The position numbers and the translations under genes were made by a program. The notes under the pieces are model-generated. The model searched no databases, was not told the DNA's origin, and saw only the letters and a list, made by a program, of their open reading frames with translations. 64,000 bases of DNA, from NCBI GenBank assembly GCA_013400155.1, contig VXBM01000010.1, positions 2,152,173-2,216,172 on the forward strand, written 5' to 3'. Shown piece by piece: positions 38,201 to 50,400 of the stretch. Within the stretch, counting starts at the first letter, position 1; each line of letters opens with the position of its first letter. This DNA is from Helopsaltes ochotensis (lineage: Eukaryota; Chordata; Aves; Passeriformes; Locustellidae).

Positions 38201-40272
38201 ACAGGAAGAGTTTAGGAATCACCGTTCAGAGACTCCTGTTTAGTGACAGCAATTTATTTGACCATCTGGGCAAAGAAAGACTGCAGCAAACCACATGGAG
38301 GAAATAAAAATAGATGAACAACAAGTGACTGATTTTGCTTGACTTGAGCCTACAACTCCACAGGGCAGGAAGCTACTTCATGTGAAAGACATTATTGATG
38401 AAGGCATTTCAGACTCTTGCCAGTTCTTCCAACAACATACTAGATCTCCCATGCCAGCAAACCTGTCTTGAGACGTGACTCCCATCCCAAACTTGACAGA
38501 AACACCACCAAGTACAAAAGACAAATTGATGAGCCTTCTGGAAAGGGACCACCAGAGGAAGGAGCATCTCTGTGATGTTCCACAGAAAAAAGAAAACTCT
38601 TTAGGAGAAAGAATAGGAGGCTTTTTGCTTGTTTGTTCATTATGATAAAAATCTTCCTTTTCTTGACAGAAGCAAATATTGAAATGGAGGAAAAGGCAGC
38701 CCACTGTTCAGCAGGATCTGATCACGACATCCCAGTGTGTTGGTTCCCACCTCAGGCAGACACACAGCCTCCTCCCATGTCCAGGGCACACTTGCTGTGT
38801 GTGACAGTAGCAGGGGGATGGTGATGCCTGCCCTGGAGGTACAGCCATGAGCACCAAGCTGCCCAGATGAGGAACTCAAAAGATGCTCATAGTGAGGGTA
38901 TGGCTAGCAGAGCCATCACCCAAAGGAGCCTGGTTTCCAGCAGCCCAGACTGGTGCCAGCAGATGACAGAGATGACAGCTACAATTTGATCCATCCTTGG
39001 ACAGGCCTCTCTTCCCTCTGTCTGTCACTCTTCTCCTGTCTTTCTCACCAATAAATACCCATATGTTGTATTCTTGGAGCTGCATTCAAACCAGAGGAAA
39101 GCCACCCGAGCCAGGGATTAGGAAGGGTGACAGGGAAGCTTGAAGCCTGCCCATATTCAGCCTGTCACTGCCACCTGGCTCTATTTAGGAGTACTTGAAG
39201 GAGGGTCTTTCAGAGATAAGGAAACTGTCAGGCTCTAAAGAGGTGCCTCCTTTAAGCAGCTCTAACCCCGTTTTGCAAGATTTGCAGTCAAAATTCACCT
39301 GCTCCTTTAGGCACGATCTCACTGACAAGAGAGCCAAGCTGACTGCTGTATGTAGCTTGGCTCATGCCTTCCCATCAGGCTGGCCTGCTGCTTGCATCCC
39401 TGCCCAGTCAGTCCTCAAGCTGTTTAACTGATCTTACTGAGCCTTCCTGCCTGGGGTTGGAATCTCAGACCCAGCTTCTCCAAAGCTGTTTGCTCTCCAG
39501 GAAGGCAATCCTGGTGCACACCCCAAAAGGACTAAAAATACCCATCCTCCAGCTGCGCTCAGACAAGGTCTCTGATAGCTTGTTACAAACAAGCCTAATC
39601 TTCTAGGCTTTGTTGCAAAACTGCCTAATCATTTGATATTTCAGTCTGCAGATCTTCCACACATGGGCAGCAGCTTCCCTCTTCTTCCATGCACGCAGTT
39701 AATGACTTTGTGCAGGGTAATTATAACTCCAGGATTCACACACCTCATTTTGTTCATCTCAGATTTAGGCCTCCCATCTCTTCCAGGTCTACAGTCCCAC
39801 AGAAGCCAACAGCACTCATCCGTCCTGGGAACCATCCTAAGACTAAATGAGTCACCCCAGGAGGGCCCTGTGCTGCTCCAAGAACTTCCTAGAGCCTCAC
39901 ATCTGATGTCTGACTGTGACAGAGCTGATGTCACGTGAGATGCATCTCCAGGCCTAACCTCTATCTAATCTCTCCTCCTAAAAATCTCTCCTCCTCTCAC
40001 CTTTCTCAAAATTGCCATCTGGAAGAAAACAGGAACGTAAAGAAGTCAAGACCACAAATGGTTAGGCTGCCATGATGCATGAATTCTTGTCTCCTTTCAC
40101 ACCGCGGCACAAGGTGGTGCATTCATTGCTGAATGCCTACTTTTTTGATCAATTTTTCTTGACAACCACATTTAGTCCTGGAGACTTCTGCTTATTGTTG
40201 TAATAGCTTCAAAAAAAATTCTGTCTGGAGAAATCAACAAGGCAGAAAATAATGTGTCCCTGCCTTGTCACT
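35252..40272. other. Unique sequence, nothing recognised
   Basis: About 5 kb with no recognised gene, RNA or repeat family. A GCATGCATGC self-complementary run lies near 36168-36177. Frames such as 36882-37127 (minus, 81 codons), 38378-38704 (minus, 108 codons) and 39633-39938 (plus, 101 codons) are unidentified and mostly overlapped on the other strand. Confidence 0.5.
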
Positions 40273-40475
40273 CTTCCTCTTTACTGTGAGAGTGGTGAGG
40301 CCCTGGAACAGGTTGCCCAGAGATGCCCTGTCCCTGGATATGTTCAAGGCCATGTTGGATGGGCTTTGAGCAGCCTGGTCAAGTGGAAGGTGTTCCTGCC
40401 CATGGCAGGGGAGTTGTAATGAGGTGACATTTCAGGTGCTTTCCAACCCAAACCATTCAATGATTCCACGATTCT
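40273..40475 (+). mobile_element. CR1 LINE 3' copy, relatively well preserved
   Basis: It runs from the CTTTACTGTGAGAGTGGTGAGG block through GGAACAGGTTGCCCAGAGATG, TGTTCAAGGCCATGTTGGATG, AGTGGAAGGTGTTCCTGCCC, and CTTTCCAACCCAAACCATTC to the octamers AATGATTCC, ACGATTCT. This matches the common CR1 tail type ending in CCAACCCAAACC. It is 5'-truncated, about 200 bp. Confidence 0.92.
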
Positions 40476-40898
40476 CCCTGCATAATATGCTGTCTGCGAC
40501 TAAACAGCCTCTGAACTGACATCCATTTCCTCCTTCCATGTTTCAGTCATCACATACAACAGAAAAAGGGGGGGGGGAAACCAATGTAAGATCAAATTGG
40601 ATTTTAAAACTACAGAAATTGGCCAGAGTTTTTCAGGGAGGGACAGTTGCTGAGTGCATTAAGTGTTCAAGGAGTGTAGCTTTAGGTCTGACAGTGTGCT
40701 GCATTTTTTCTTGTGAATGACAGCCTGTAAGTTGACGGTAAAGTTCTGTCCAGCCGTGGGTTGTACACAGATGCTGGAAACCTGGCAAAATTGATTTGAC
40801 TGGATCCTTCAACATTTTTCTGTTTCTTCTCAGAAAATGATGTCTAATAAACCAGACTGTCTGTTCAGCCCTTCATCACCCCTGTAGCCCTAAAACCA
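40476..40898. other. Unique sequence with short G run
   Basis: Nothing recognised apart from a run of ten G bases inside 40568-40577. Two 60-codon frames on opposite strands overlap each other. Confidence 0.5.
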
Positions 40899-41272
40899 TC
40901 TGTTACGGATGGAAGCAACTGCACTTGTAAGAGAGAAGCAACAATATACAAGAGAGAAGCAACAATATACTTCAGTGATATAAAACAGTGATTTAACAAA
41001 GTTCAATGATAAATGTGACAGTGGTTTAACAAGATTCAGTGGCGAGATTGTATATTTACTGCGTAGAGGACAAGGTCAGACAAAACTGCCAGAGACCCTG
41101 TCGTTGAGCCAGGTTCAGAAAGAATCCCCTTGCATTCTAAACCCCTTCTCAAAAAGAAGTAGCTAAATCCAGTCCTAGACCCAGACTTGTTCAGTGGCTT
41201 ACATCTAAGAGATTACATTTGCACAATCAATCCTTTGTATCACTGAGCTAAGAGTTTGAAGTTTTGTGTGCT
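40899..41272 (-). repeat. Unclassified repeat-like block hosting the solo LTR
   Basis: Immediately left of the LTR is an A+T-rich block with nested repeats: a perfect 21-bp tandem duplication (40929-40970) and a looser repeat of the pattern AGTGATTTAACAAAGTTCA / AGTGGTTTAACAAGATTCA (about 40988-41041). On the minus strand it ends in CA at 40899-40900. It could be part of an older LTR or other element into which the solo LTR inserted; the matching right-hand half beyond 42292 was not recognised. Minus orientation is tentative. Confidence 0.3.
40929..40970. repeat. Perfect 21-bp tandem duplication
   Basis: The unit starting AAGAGAGAAGCAACA and ending ATATAC occurs twice without mismatch. The lack of divergence points to a recent duplication or to conservation of an element-internal repeat. 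Confidence 0.95.
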
Positions 41273-41278
41273 ATTAAC
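41273..41278. repeat. Left target-site duplication of the solo LTR
   Basis: ATTAAC directly precedes the LTR terminus TGACGC. The identical hexamer follows the other terminus at 42287-42292. Six-base duplications are typical of alpha- and beta-type (class II) retroviral integration. Confidence 0.85.
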
Positions 41279-42286
41279 TGACGCAAGTGCCGGAGAAACC
41301 CCAGCCAGCTCGCACTCCCCAACGCACACTGTGAGGGGCCACCCCTGTGCCGGACCACGGCTCGGGGGACAGTGAAGCAGGGTGCTGAGTCTGGCAGCTC
41401 CGAGGCTGCTCTCAAACAGCAGTCGATCATGCTGTGCCAGGGGTCGAGGCAAAGAAGGGACAGAGAGGGTCTCTCAGAGGCACCTCAAAGGTTTACTCCC
41501 CCGCAAGGTGTGCTGCCAAAAGCCAAACGTCACTACTAAGCACTGAAAGAACACACGGACTCTCCTTGTTCAGGACAAGAGAGAAAGAGGAAGTTTATTT
41601 TCTGACTCCACTTATATACTATTTCCATCCAGACCATGGATTGGAGGAGAATGTTACCACCTCTCCAATCACTGGTCAAACCAACAGTTTTCTGTTGTTT
41701 TCAATTGTTCAATTGTTCAATTGTTCCTTCCCACAAGGAAAGAATGTAAACATTTCCCTGTTTTTCAAAACATTGCTATCTATAACACTCGTGTGAGAAA
41801 GAACTAAGGACTATGAAAACATCAAGAAACTGTGAATAACATCAGAAAGGCTGCAAGAATCAGGGCAACAGCCAAATATCCCACACTTATAGTGTCTTTT
41901 TAAACAGGGGAGGATAAGGGGGAAGGTACAATTTTACAACCACTCAGGGACACAGCAGGGAGGGGAGTGAGGAGGGACCCATGGTCTGACATCCAATACG
42001 GAAGGCAAGAGGTGTGGAAAGGGTCATATGCACCAATGGGGTGTCATGGAAAAGGGGAAAACCTCCCAGGTGGAGGTTGGGATTGACAGGGAATTCTCTG
42101 GAAATAAGGGAAGGGACTAGGAAGGGTTGACATCATGTAAATGAGGTAACAGGTGGGTCTGGGGAGTGATGGACAACTGGGCAAAGGAGAGGAAAACCTG
42201 GGGTAAAACCAACATATTGGGGGGTAACAGGAACAAACCATGAGGAGAATAACTTACCAATAACTTAACAAAAACCCACCACCACA
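41279..42286 (-). mobile_element. Solo LTR of a class II (ERVK-like) endogenous retrovirus
   Basis: A 1008-bp block starts with TG and ends with CA on either strand and is flanked by identical ATTAAC hexamers, the signature of a solo LTR left by recombination between two LTRs. Transcription signals are on the minus strand: a CCAAT box (41644-41640), the TATA box TATATAAG (41618-41611) and the polyadenylation signal AATAAA (41599-41594) just downstream, an arrangement like avian alpharetroviral LTRs, where AATAAA sits before R. U3 would be about 42286-41590 and R-U5 about 41590-41279. U3 holds three tandem copies of TCAATTGT (41701-41724). No polypurine tract, primer-binding site or gag/pol/env remnant is seen on either side, so no viral gene is present. 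The R-U5 part keeps about a dozen CpGs in 250 bp, unlike its surroundings, suggesting a young insertion. Family name was not assigned. Confidence 0.85.
41701..41724. repeat. 8-bp triplicate TCAATTGT inside the LTR
   Basis: Three perfect tandem copies lie in the predicted U3 region about 90-110 bp upstream of the TATA box. Short repeats in U3 often act as enhancers; here that is only a possibility. Confidence 0.9.
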
Positions 42287-42292
42287 ATTAAC
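42287..42292. repeat. Right target-site duplication of the solo LTR
   Basis: ATTAAC directly follows the LTR terminus CCACCACA and matches 41273-41278 exactly. Confidence 0.85.
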
Positions 42293-43849
42293 CACTTACC
42301 AAGGTTCTGTTGCAGTGAAGAATCTCTCAGCTTAAGAGGACTAACCTTGAGAGGTGACCCTCCTCAAGGGGGCATCCTGGCATGCAGCCTACCGTTCCAG
42401 AGAGCCCTTGGCTACCATGCTGCTACCCCACCCCCAAAGTCCAGATAAAGCTGGGTGCAGGCATCAGAGCCCCACTGGTAGTTAGGGCTGAAGCAGCAGA
42501 GGGGAGCACACCACCACAGCATCCTCTCACATGCCAGAAATGGGCTGGTGCAGCCATGAACTGAGCCTTCTCACAGCAAAACCACCTGAGCCACACATTT
42601 AGAAAATTCCTGAATGCTCCCGAAACCATTTCCTACAGTCCTAGAAACACTTCCCACATGCCCAGGAGTTCAGCTGCTGCTACTAACAGGGTGAGCAACA
42701 TACCACCCAGCAGATTGAGTAAGTCCCACTGTTCCACTCAGCTCTGAATTCATAGGGTTTTCATACTGAATTGGGAAAAATCTTGTATTTTTTTATGTGA
42801 TTCAATTCTATTTTATTGCAAGGAAGTGCTGCAGCAGAAGCGCAAGCTCACACACCTTCTGCTCAGATGAGCTTCTCCTCTATGCCATATGGACAAAATG
42901 ATCACACAATTTTGATCCCAAAATTTTGTAAAAGTTTTAGTAACTCCTCCAGGTTTACTGTGCATTCTCTTTAAGCCCTGCCCTTTCAGGTAGTCTTTGG
43001 TAGCTGTGAGTGATGGCAGAGCAGGCAGTTGCCAGATCGTGCATGATGGTTTACCAGGAAGAGGAGGAAATGCCTTGGGCAGCTCTGGTGTGGACAGGTC
43101 ATTTATCACATTTTGTTGAGAACGTGCTGAAACACTGAAAGAGAGCTGCTAGCAAAACAGTCAGGGAATTTCTGTCTATTCTTCTTTCCATCTCCACAGG
43201 GCAGCCTTGTATTCTCCTTACTGTGTTCTCAGCTGCAGTGCAGGTGTAGGCAGCAGTGCACAGTTTATTCTCCTCCTGGCCATACAGCTGTTTCCAACAT
43301 GATCTGTGGACATCTTCTCCAAAACATGTGCTAGAATTTCAGCTTGGATCATCAGGATTATGGAGAGGACCGGAGCTGGTGCCTGGCTGTTTACAGAGAG
43401 CACAATTTGCCCCAGGGTCACTCTCCAGGTGATGGATAAGCATCTCCCCATGGGGCCAGGGCAAAGGATGCTCAGAGAATCAAGAGGGAAAAGACACAGC
43501 AGGTAGGGAAATGGGAATATACATAAATCCTCTCTCTCATCACATTAAAAACAAAATAATTCTCTCAGACCACTCAAATTTGGTTTGCTATGTGTTCTAA
43601 AGAGACTATATTCAAGGCAATAAGAGATGATGGGTCATTGGCTGCTCTGTGCAGCTGAGAATATATCTGCCTTTCATGCCTTTTAATTATATATACCTGG
43701 ATATTGTGCAGGCCATGAATACATGTTGCTGTTTGAATTTTGGACTGCAGTGGCTACAAGCGGAGTTTTAACACACTTAGCATTTCACCAACCCTGATGT
43801 AAGCAACACAACCATCTACCTGTGGTTATAAAGTGCTAACCCAGATCAC
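42293..43849. other. Unique sequence, nothing recognised
   Basis: No retroviral internal sequence is seen beside the LTR. Overlapping frames of 60-98 codons (for example 42813-43109, minus) match no known family. Confidence 0.5.
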
Positions 43850-44298
43850 TGTGTCCAAAAAAGGCAAAAAAGCTGGTGAAGGGCCCAGAGCACAAGTCCT
43901 ATGATGAGCAGCTGAGGGAGCTGGGGATGTTTAGCCTGGGGAAAGGGGGACTCAGGGGAGACCTTATCATGCTCTATAACTCCCAGAAAGGAGGTTGTAG
44001 CCAGGTGGGTTACTTCTCCCAAGTAACCAGTGACAGGATGAGAAGAAATGGCCTTGAGTTGCACCAGGGGAGGTTTAGATTGGATATTAGGAAAAATTTC
44101 CTCACCAAAGGAGTTGTCAGGCACTGGAACACATTGCCCAGGGAAGTTTTGGATTCACTGTCCCTAGAGGTGTCCAAAAGGTGTGTGGACAAGGCACCTG
44201 GAGTTATGGTTTAGGAGTGAAGGTGGAAGATCTATGTTAATGATTGGACTTGATGATCTTAGGGGTCTTTTCCAACCTTAATGAGTCTGTGGTTCTAT
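43850..44298 (+). mobile_element. CR1 LINE 3' copy with an intact ORF2 C-terminal frame
   Basis: The element starts near TGTGTCCAAAAAAGGC, continues through GAGCAGCTGAGGGAGCTGGG and GGGAGACCTTATCATGCTC, and ends in TCTTTTCCAACCTTAATG with octamers GTCTGTGG, TTCTATA. A 112-codon frame (43876-44214) stays open and reads through recognisable CR1 ORF2 C-terminal motifs: [32 protein letters not shown] and HWNTLPREV, ending at a natural-looking stop. The protein's endonuclease and polymerase parts are absent through 5' truncation, so it cannot move by itself. The open frame suggests a younger copy than those at 26845 and 28333. Confidence 0.93.
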
Positions 44299-44299
44299 A

Positions 44300-47080
44300 A
44301 GCAGAAAGGTGAGAACTCCAAAACCTCATTAAAACTGAACTTGTCCAATTTTTTTTGGCCTACAGCCCAGGCAGCAGTGTTATCCAAGGTACCTCAGCAT
44401 GTCTATTTTCAATTGCAGAGCTTCGGCATCAAGGTTTCTCTCATCCTTCATCACCTCCCATACACTAGCCACAGTGCCAGCATTCAGCAGAGATTATGTT
44501 TAAGCTGGAAGAATCCTGTGGAGGTCCTGGGAGGAAATCTCTGGTACTTTATTAACCCATGGCTTTCTGCCAGCTGATGGTGGTTTTGTAACTGTACCAA
44601 TTTTGGTGTGACCACGAATGCCAGTTGCTCTTTAGCAAAGCAGTTTTGTGTGTTTGGAGTCAGTAATAAAAGATTAACACTTGGAAAGGTGTTATTTTCT
44701 AGATGCCAATCAAATACATGGCAAAGATCATTTCAATATGGCTGGTGACAACTAGGGGTGTAACGTGTTAATGTTGTCTGAGATAATATATACCCAAACC
44801 TAGAAGGTCTGCCTTTATCTTTATATTTAGTATTCATTTTACTGACTTGACAGTAACAGCGAGGAAGGAACCATATGAAATTCAGCTTATCTTTTATACA
44901 TTGTCAGGGAGCAACCTGTAAATCTCCCTGTGATTCATCTTTTCCACAAACAAACCTCAGTGTCTTCTTTCTGAAATGTACATAAACACAAAAATGCTGG
45001 AAATCCCTCCAGGCTGACTATACCTCAGCTCTGCAGTCAGCAGAAGTGATTGCCCTAATTGAGTATATCAATTATGAGTAGTAACCCTGTTGTGGGAAGG
45101 TCAGCCAAACAGGCAGCCTTTAAAGAGTTTAAATAGGGAATTTAACAGCAGAGCACCTGGGTGGTTGGTTAATACAGCTTCCATGAAGACTGCTTTCATT
45201 AACTGATTTCTAGGCAACAGCACTCCAAGTAGCTCTAAGAAAACAAACTTCAAGGAGTCACAAGCCTATGGTGTGATACAAAACAGACTGAGAGATGTTG
45301 CATGTGAATGACTTACTTATGTCTTGTCAGCTAGGCACCTATGGCATTTGTCAAATTTCATTTCCATGTGTATAACGCCTGTGAGCAAAATTTGTCCAAA
45401 GAATTAAAAAAGGTCTTAGTATGTTACTGCTGAAACACTGAGTGCTGCTGGAAATCCAATAAGAAATGTTAGGGGTTTGAATAACACAGGTACATGTAAT
45501 TATGATTAAAAACAATTGAAAGAAATGACTATTAAGCTTTGATAGTTCCTAGGAGTATCAGGGCACGCGCTCCTTACCAGGCAATGTTATCCTTCTCTGG
45601 ATTTCAGTTTCACCAAATATGGATTGTTTAAGAGGCTCACAAACCCCCTTATCTCACTTAGCAAATAAACAGATTAGAGGCTCAGGCACTTTTTCATTCA
45701 CTTTATTTGGTAGTGCTGTTTACCTATATTACTAATTACCACATTAATAACATTGGTAACCATATTTATAAAATACACCGAAGTTCCAGATTCAGATCAT
45801 TTTTAATAGATTTTATTTATCACAAGTATGTCTATTTCTCATCCACACTTTAGCCTTCATTTTTGCTACTTTTTTAAAGGATAAAAGGAAGTTCATGGAG
45901 CTATCAATGGCAAGCTTTCTTTTACAATTGGAAGCTACCATCCCATTACATACTCACATATAAAAATGTTTTTACCACAGTGAACATTATATTTCATATT
46001 AATTTTTTAACACAAACAAAACTGACCCATTTTTCTTTTTCAGTGCCCTCCCTAGTTCACCTTATGCTTCTTGCATAATTATTTGCTACTTTCTAGTCTC
46101 AGCAACATCAAGTAAAAATGTCTTGTAAAGTAAATCTGCACTATAAATACATGCTGAACAAGTCAGACATTTTCCTCCAAAACAAACCTTGCTTGAAAAA
46201 TGTCAGTTTGATGGAAATTGATGGGGAGGCATCAAAGGTCCATGGCAGAAGGGTTTACCACCACCAGGCTCACTGGCTCGTGGTACCACCACCCCTGGGT
46301 ATCCTGCCCTGGGGCACTACGCTCTCTGGGTCTGTGAGTGAATTAGCTGCAGGCCAAGGTGACCACAAGAGTTAAGTGTGTAGGGAATTTGAGGGAATGA
46401 GAGAAGGTGGCTGCTCCGTGTAATATGGGGGGAAAGAAATGAAATATTTCGGTCTCCTTACAGTAATATTTCTAGTAAGTGTTTCTAGTCCTGAAATTCT
46501 TCATTTGCTTTCATTTCACAATGGAATTTATTCTTTTCCTTTTGTTGTTACAAAAACAGTGACTTCCCCCTAGTTCTGCATTCCAGCAGTCTCTTGCAGC
46601 AGCCCCTGCATTGCAATATAGGAAGTGGGGTTGTGATGATGGTGGCCATCCTCTTCCCCAGACTGGCTTTGTAAGACCCCCAGAGCAGTGACTCTTTCAC
46701 AGGAGGCAGTGGAGAGGCTGCCTGACAAAGGATTTCATGGTTTGGTCTCAGGGGTCTGAGAGAGTTTAGCTAATGGTGAATTGGCAGGGTTCATTTGGTG
46801 CAAGGACTTTCTGTTTACTGCCAAATGCTGGGGCAGCCAGGTTTTTACTTTTGCCTGTGCATGGGTACTTGCAAATAGATTTCCTCACTGTGCCCCAGGT
46901 TCTAGTGGTGCCCCTTGAAGCACCAGTGGGGGCTGGCACCTGCAGCGAGGAGGGGGAGCCTTTGTCAGCCTGCTCCCAGTGCCAGTGCAGCCCCTGTTCC
47001 CTTGCCCCGTATGCAGCTCTGCTTAAGTACATGGAAACTGGGCAGTAAGAATTAGTTTTTAAGGGAGAGTTTGATTTGAA
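44300..47080. other. Unique A+T-rich sequence, nothing recognised
   Basis: No repeat family or exon recognised. Stretches near 44690-44830 (CCAATCAAATACATGG, CAATATGG) and 45050-45190 have the complex A+T-rich texture of possible noncoding elements, but nothing specific enough to call. Overlapping frames at 46766-47048 on both strands are unidentified. Confidence 0.45.
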
Positions 47081-47089
47081 AACATCCCC

Positions 47090-47430
47090 ACACCTCTGCC
47101 CTCATTTGAAATTTAACACAAGGTATTATTTTATCATGTTTACAAATGTGGATTGTGTCCTCGAGGGAAAGAAGTTATTGATATGGAACAGAAATGTCAG
47201 GATTTTAACTCAATTCATGGTATTCATCCAGTAAATGTCATTCTTGCCCCATATGCATTGTATCTTTATTTTTATATTGCTCAAACTTTAGATGAAATAA
47301 TCTCATTATTTTGATTTCCTGTGTCGATTAGCTGATGAAAAATTATTTTTGAGAATTTCAGTTTACAAATCCTATCTACAGATTAAATTTTTCACTTTTC
47401 GTGACAAATGGAAATAAATATCATGAAGTG
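47090..47430. promoter_or_regulatory. A+T-rich candidate conserved noncoding element
   Basis: Complex A+T-rich sequence with CATATGCATTG, GATGAAATAATCTCATTATTTTGATT, GATTAGCTGATGAAAAATTATT and GATTAAATTT, that is, many homeodomain/POU-like cores. There is no long open frame. The call rests on texture only. Confidence 0.2.
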
Positions 47431-47434
47431 CATT

Positions 47435-50400
47435 AGAATATTGGTCAGAGGCTTGCTCTAAGCTAAGCACAGTGTGCACATCTTTATATTTGCTGACAGT
47501 AAACCAGCTTCTCTCTTTTCTTTGTTTTGCACAGTCCTACTAAGCCAATCCTCACTAGAATGAGCACAAAACAAATGAATAACAGCTTTTGTACATCAAC
47601 ATTAAAATGGGAAGAAGCTTGGGAAAGGGCCTCCAACAGAGAAGAATGCTGACAAGTGCAAAAATGCCTCATGGATAAGCACCACCTTCTAAACATAGAT
47701 CAGCCAGACATGGAAGTGATTTCAGAAGAGAAATGCAATCACGGATTACACACCAGCTCATTAGAAACTGTTGCTGAATACAGCATCCAGAAGACATGCA
47801 TGAAAAGTCACATTTGGGGAATAAATTAAAAGGGGTGTAGTTGTTGCTAGATAAACATATGTAATATATATGCATTGAAGAGGTTTGTAAATGTCATTTT
47901 TTTATTCAGACGGAAAGCAAAAAGCTTTAAAACCTTTCACAGTAGAGAGGCAGTTAACTTCAGACTATTCCTATCCCAGTAGCCAAGAAGCTGTTAGGAC
48001 ATCTCTCTTAAATTAGCATTTATAGACTCTGAATGTTTCCATCACCCAGTGGAAAAAGCATAACTTTTACTGCTACATTGCTGCACTTCATTTACTTCAC
48101 TGTATAATAAGTTGACTAAAACTGTAAAGCTTCTCAATTTTTACTGCATATGTGTTCCAATTAATATGTCTGTAACAAACTTAAGACTCAAAAATTATTT
48201 CTGACCTATATTCTAGTTCTATGAAGCATATATACTCTAAGGTATGTCTGACTGAATATCATAATGCTATAAAATTTCCCAAGATGCATAGAATTGTTTG
48301 TATTTGAAGTGACAAAATTAAGGCCCTTGGTTTCTTTTTTAATAGAAGAAAGTAATATATCCCTTAAATGTGACACACTGATGCTCATTCCAAGGGTGTT
48401 CCTTTTCCCTGTTCTGCCATACAACTGTGGAGCGACACTCTCTGGCCCATGGTAACACCAATCAGACAAGGTGATCTAATGAGATCACTTACCTTAAGTT
48501 TAAACTCAGTAAAACTCAATAAACCCTTGAGTTTAAACTCAATACAAAAATTAAGAGACTAGTAAGCAAATACATGTGGCAAATAGCCATGTGAGGGCTG
48601 GATGCAAATAGCCCTGGGGCACTGGTGGGGAAGTGATTCCCTCCCCAGGTCCCAAAGGGGCACTCTCAGTTACAGAAGCCACCGAGAAATTAAACAGGAG
48701 TAGTCACAGAAAGACCTCTTAGTGAAAGGCCTGAATGCCAAGCAGCAGGCACAGAGCAACAAAGGGAGGCAGGGACCCCTCTCTGCTCCTCTCTAACACT
48801 CCCGCCAAGGCACGTCTGTCCTGGCTCGGGACTGGCCATGAGCACGTTGCTCCCTACATGCCTCTAGGTTCTCCTGTGTATCACAGGTGAATCCAGTGCA
48901 AAATGAACACTGCAGTGCTGATTCCTTCAGGGTTTTTAAAGCCTGTTTCTTCATTCTTTGGCTTTCAGGGGAAATGGTTAAAATAATAATTAATTCCTAG
49001 TGTTGATCCCAAATAATGCAAAATGCTGAAGACATGAGGTAAACCTGAGTTTAAACTGCTTTTTAACTATTGACTGCACAACACAAATTATTCCAGAATT
49101 TAGTGCACGAATCTCAAAAAAATTATTTTATTTTTGAAAGAAAAATTATCTTTAAGCAAACTGCCAGTAGACAAATACAGGGAATTAGATAACTTTTCTA
49201 TCTAACTACCAAGGCACCACTGCGTCACTGACTTCACTTGGATGTCAGCCAAGTAAATTTATGTGTGAATCTGGGCAGCATTTAAAAAAATAAATGATGC
49301 TTTTTAAAATCTGAAACTACTGTTGTAACTGGATGTAGAAAATTCTCCTGACTTCTAAAGGAGCAGCACTAGCTGGTCAAAAACTCCACACAAATCAGTC
49401 AACCACCATAAACATCTTCCCAGTACCTGCTATTGACTTAAAGGGGATGGAAGGTAAAAATCAAGTAGTTCACACAAGGCAGCATAAACTCATTTAAGGG
49501 CCCACTTCAGACAGGTTTTAAATCTCTGATTAGTCCAACCAGTGTCAGCTGGAAAATTCACATCCTCAGGGGCCAGATGCATTCAGGAGTCCCTGTTAAG
49601 TGGTGTCTCAGTGAAGCCCATCTTCATTCTCTGCTCTTGTTGGCTCACAACCACACTCACACCTCAAAGCCTGGGAAAGAGTTTGTTATCTGGATGTGCT
49701 CTCATATCACCATCTTCATTTACTCCTTGAGTTTACCTCTATCCCACATTATTGCAGTCATGGCACTTTAGCTGTGACAGAAATCACCAAAACAGGGTTT
49801 CTCTGTATTATTATTATTTTTTTTAGCATCATGGTGATGGTGTAATGTAAAAGCTCTTTCTAAGTATACACAAACATTGCAAAAAAAGTGCCATCACAAG
49901 ACATCACAACCCTGTCAGGGCAGCTCAGTGAATATGTACCATTTGTACACAGTCAGAAGGAGAGACGTACCGGGATGTACACCATTAAATGTTGACTCAG
50001 TAAGAATAGTATGTTTTATCTTTTTAAATGTTACCACTTTCCCATCCCACTCCATTGTAACTTGTCAATTGTAATTTCTTTTTAAGTCAACAAACTGTAA
50101 AGAAAACTGTTGAAATACCTGATTTTCTGTAAAAGTAATAATAACAATAATTTTTGTTACTTCAAAGTATGCTTGGTATTAAGGTACCTAATAAAGTTCA
50201 ACAATGACTTTTTGTAGCATACTAAAATAAAGTCTTAGTGCTTTTCTCCAGCTCATCTGTGGTAAGGGCAGCTTTTGTTGAGATTACTGCCCTCCTAAAC
50301 ACAAGCCTGGACACCTCCTTCACATCTGTACCTACAGAGGTCCCTCAGGTATGTAAAGTCCAAGCAGAATTGGATCCCTTAATGAGTGCTGGGATTTGTG

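Noticed and set aside
40899..42286. Treating the whole block as one 1.39-kb LTR.
   Set aside because: Its ends lack matching flanking duplications, whereas 41279-42286 has perfect ATTAAC duplications.
46902..46945. CACCAGTGGGGGCTGGCACCTGCAG considered as a fourth CTCF site.
   Set aside because: The core is a poorer match than the other three, with wrong spacing between core and CTGCAG.
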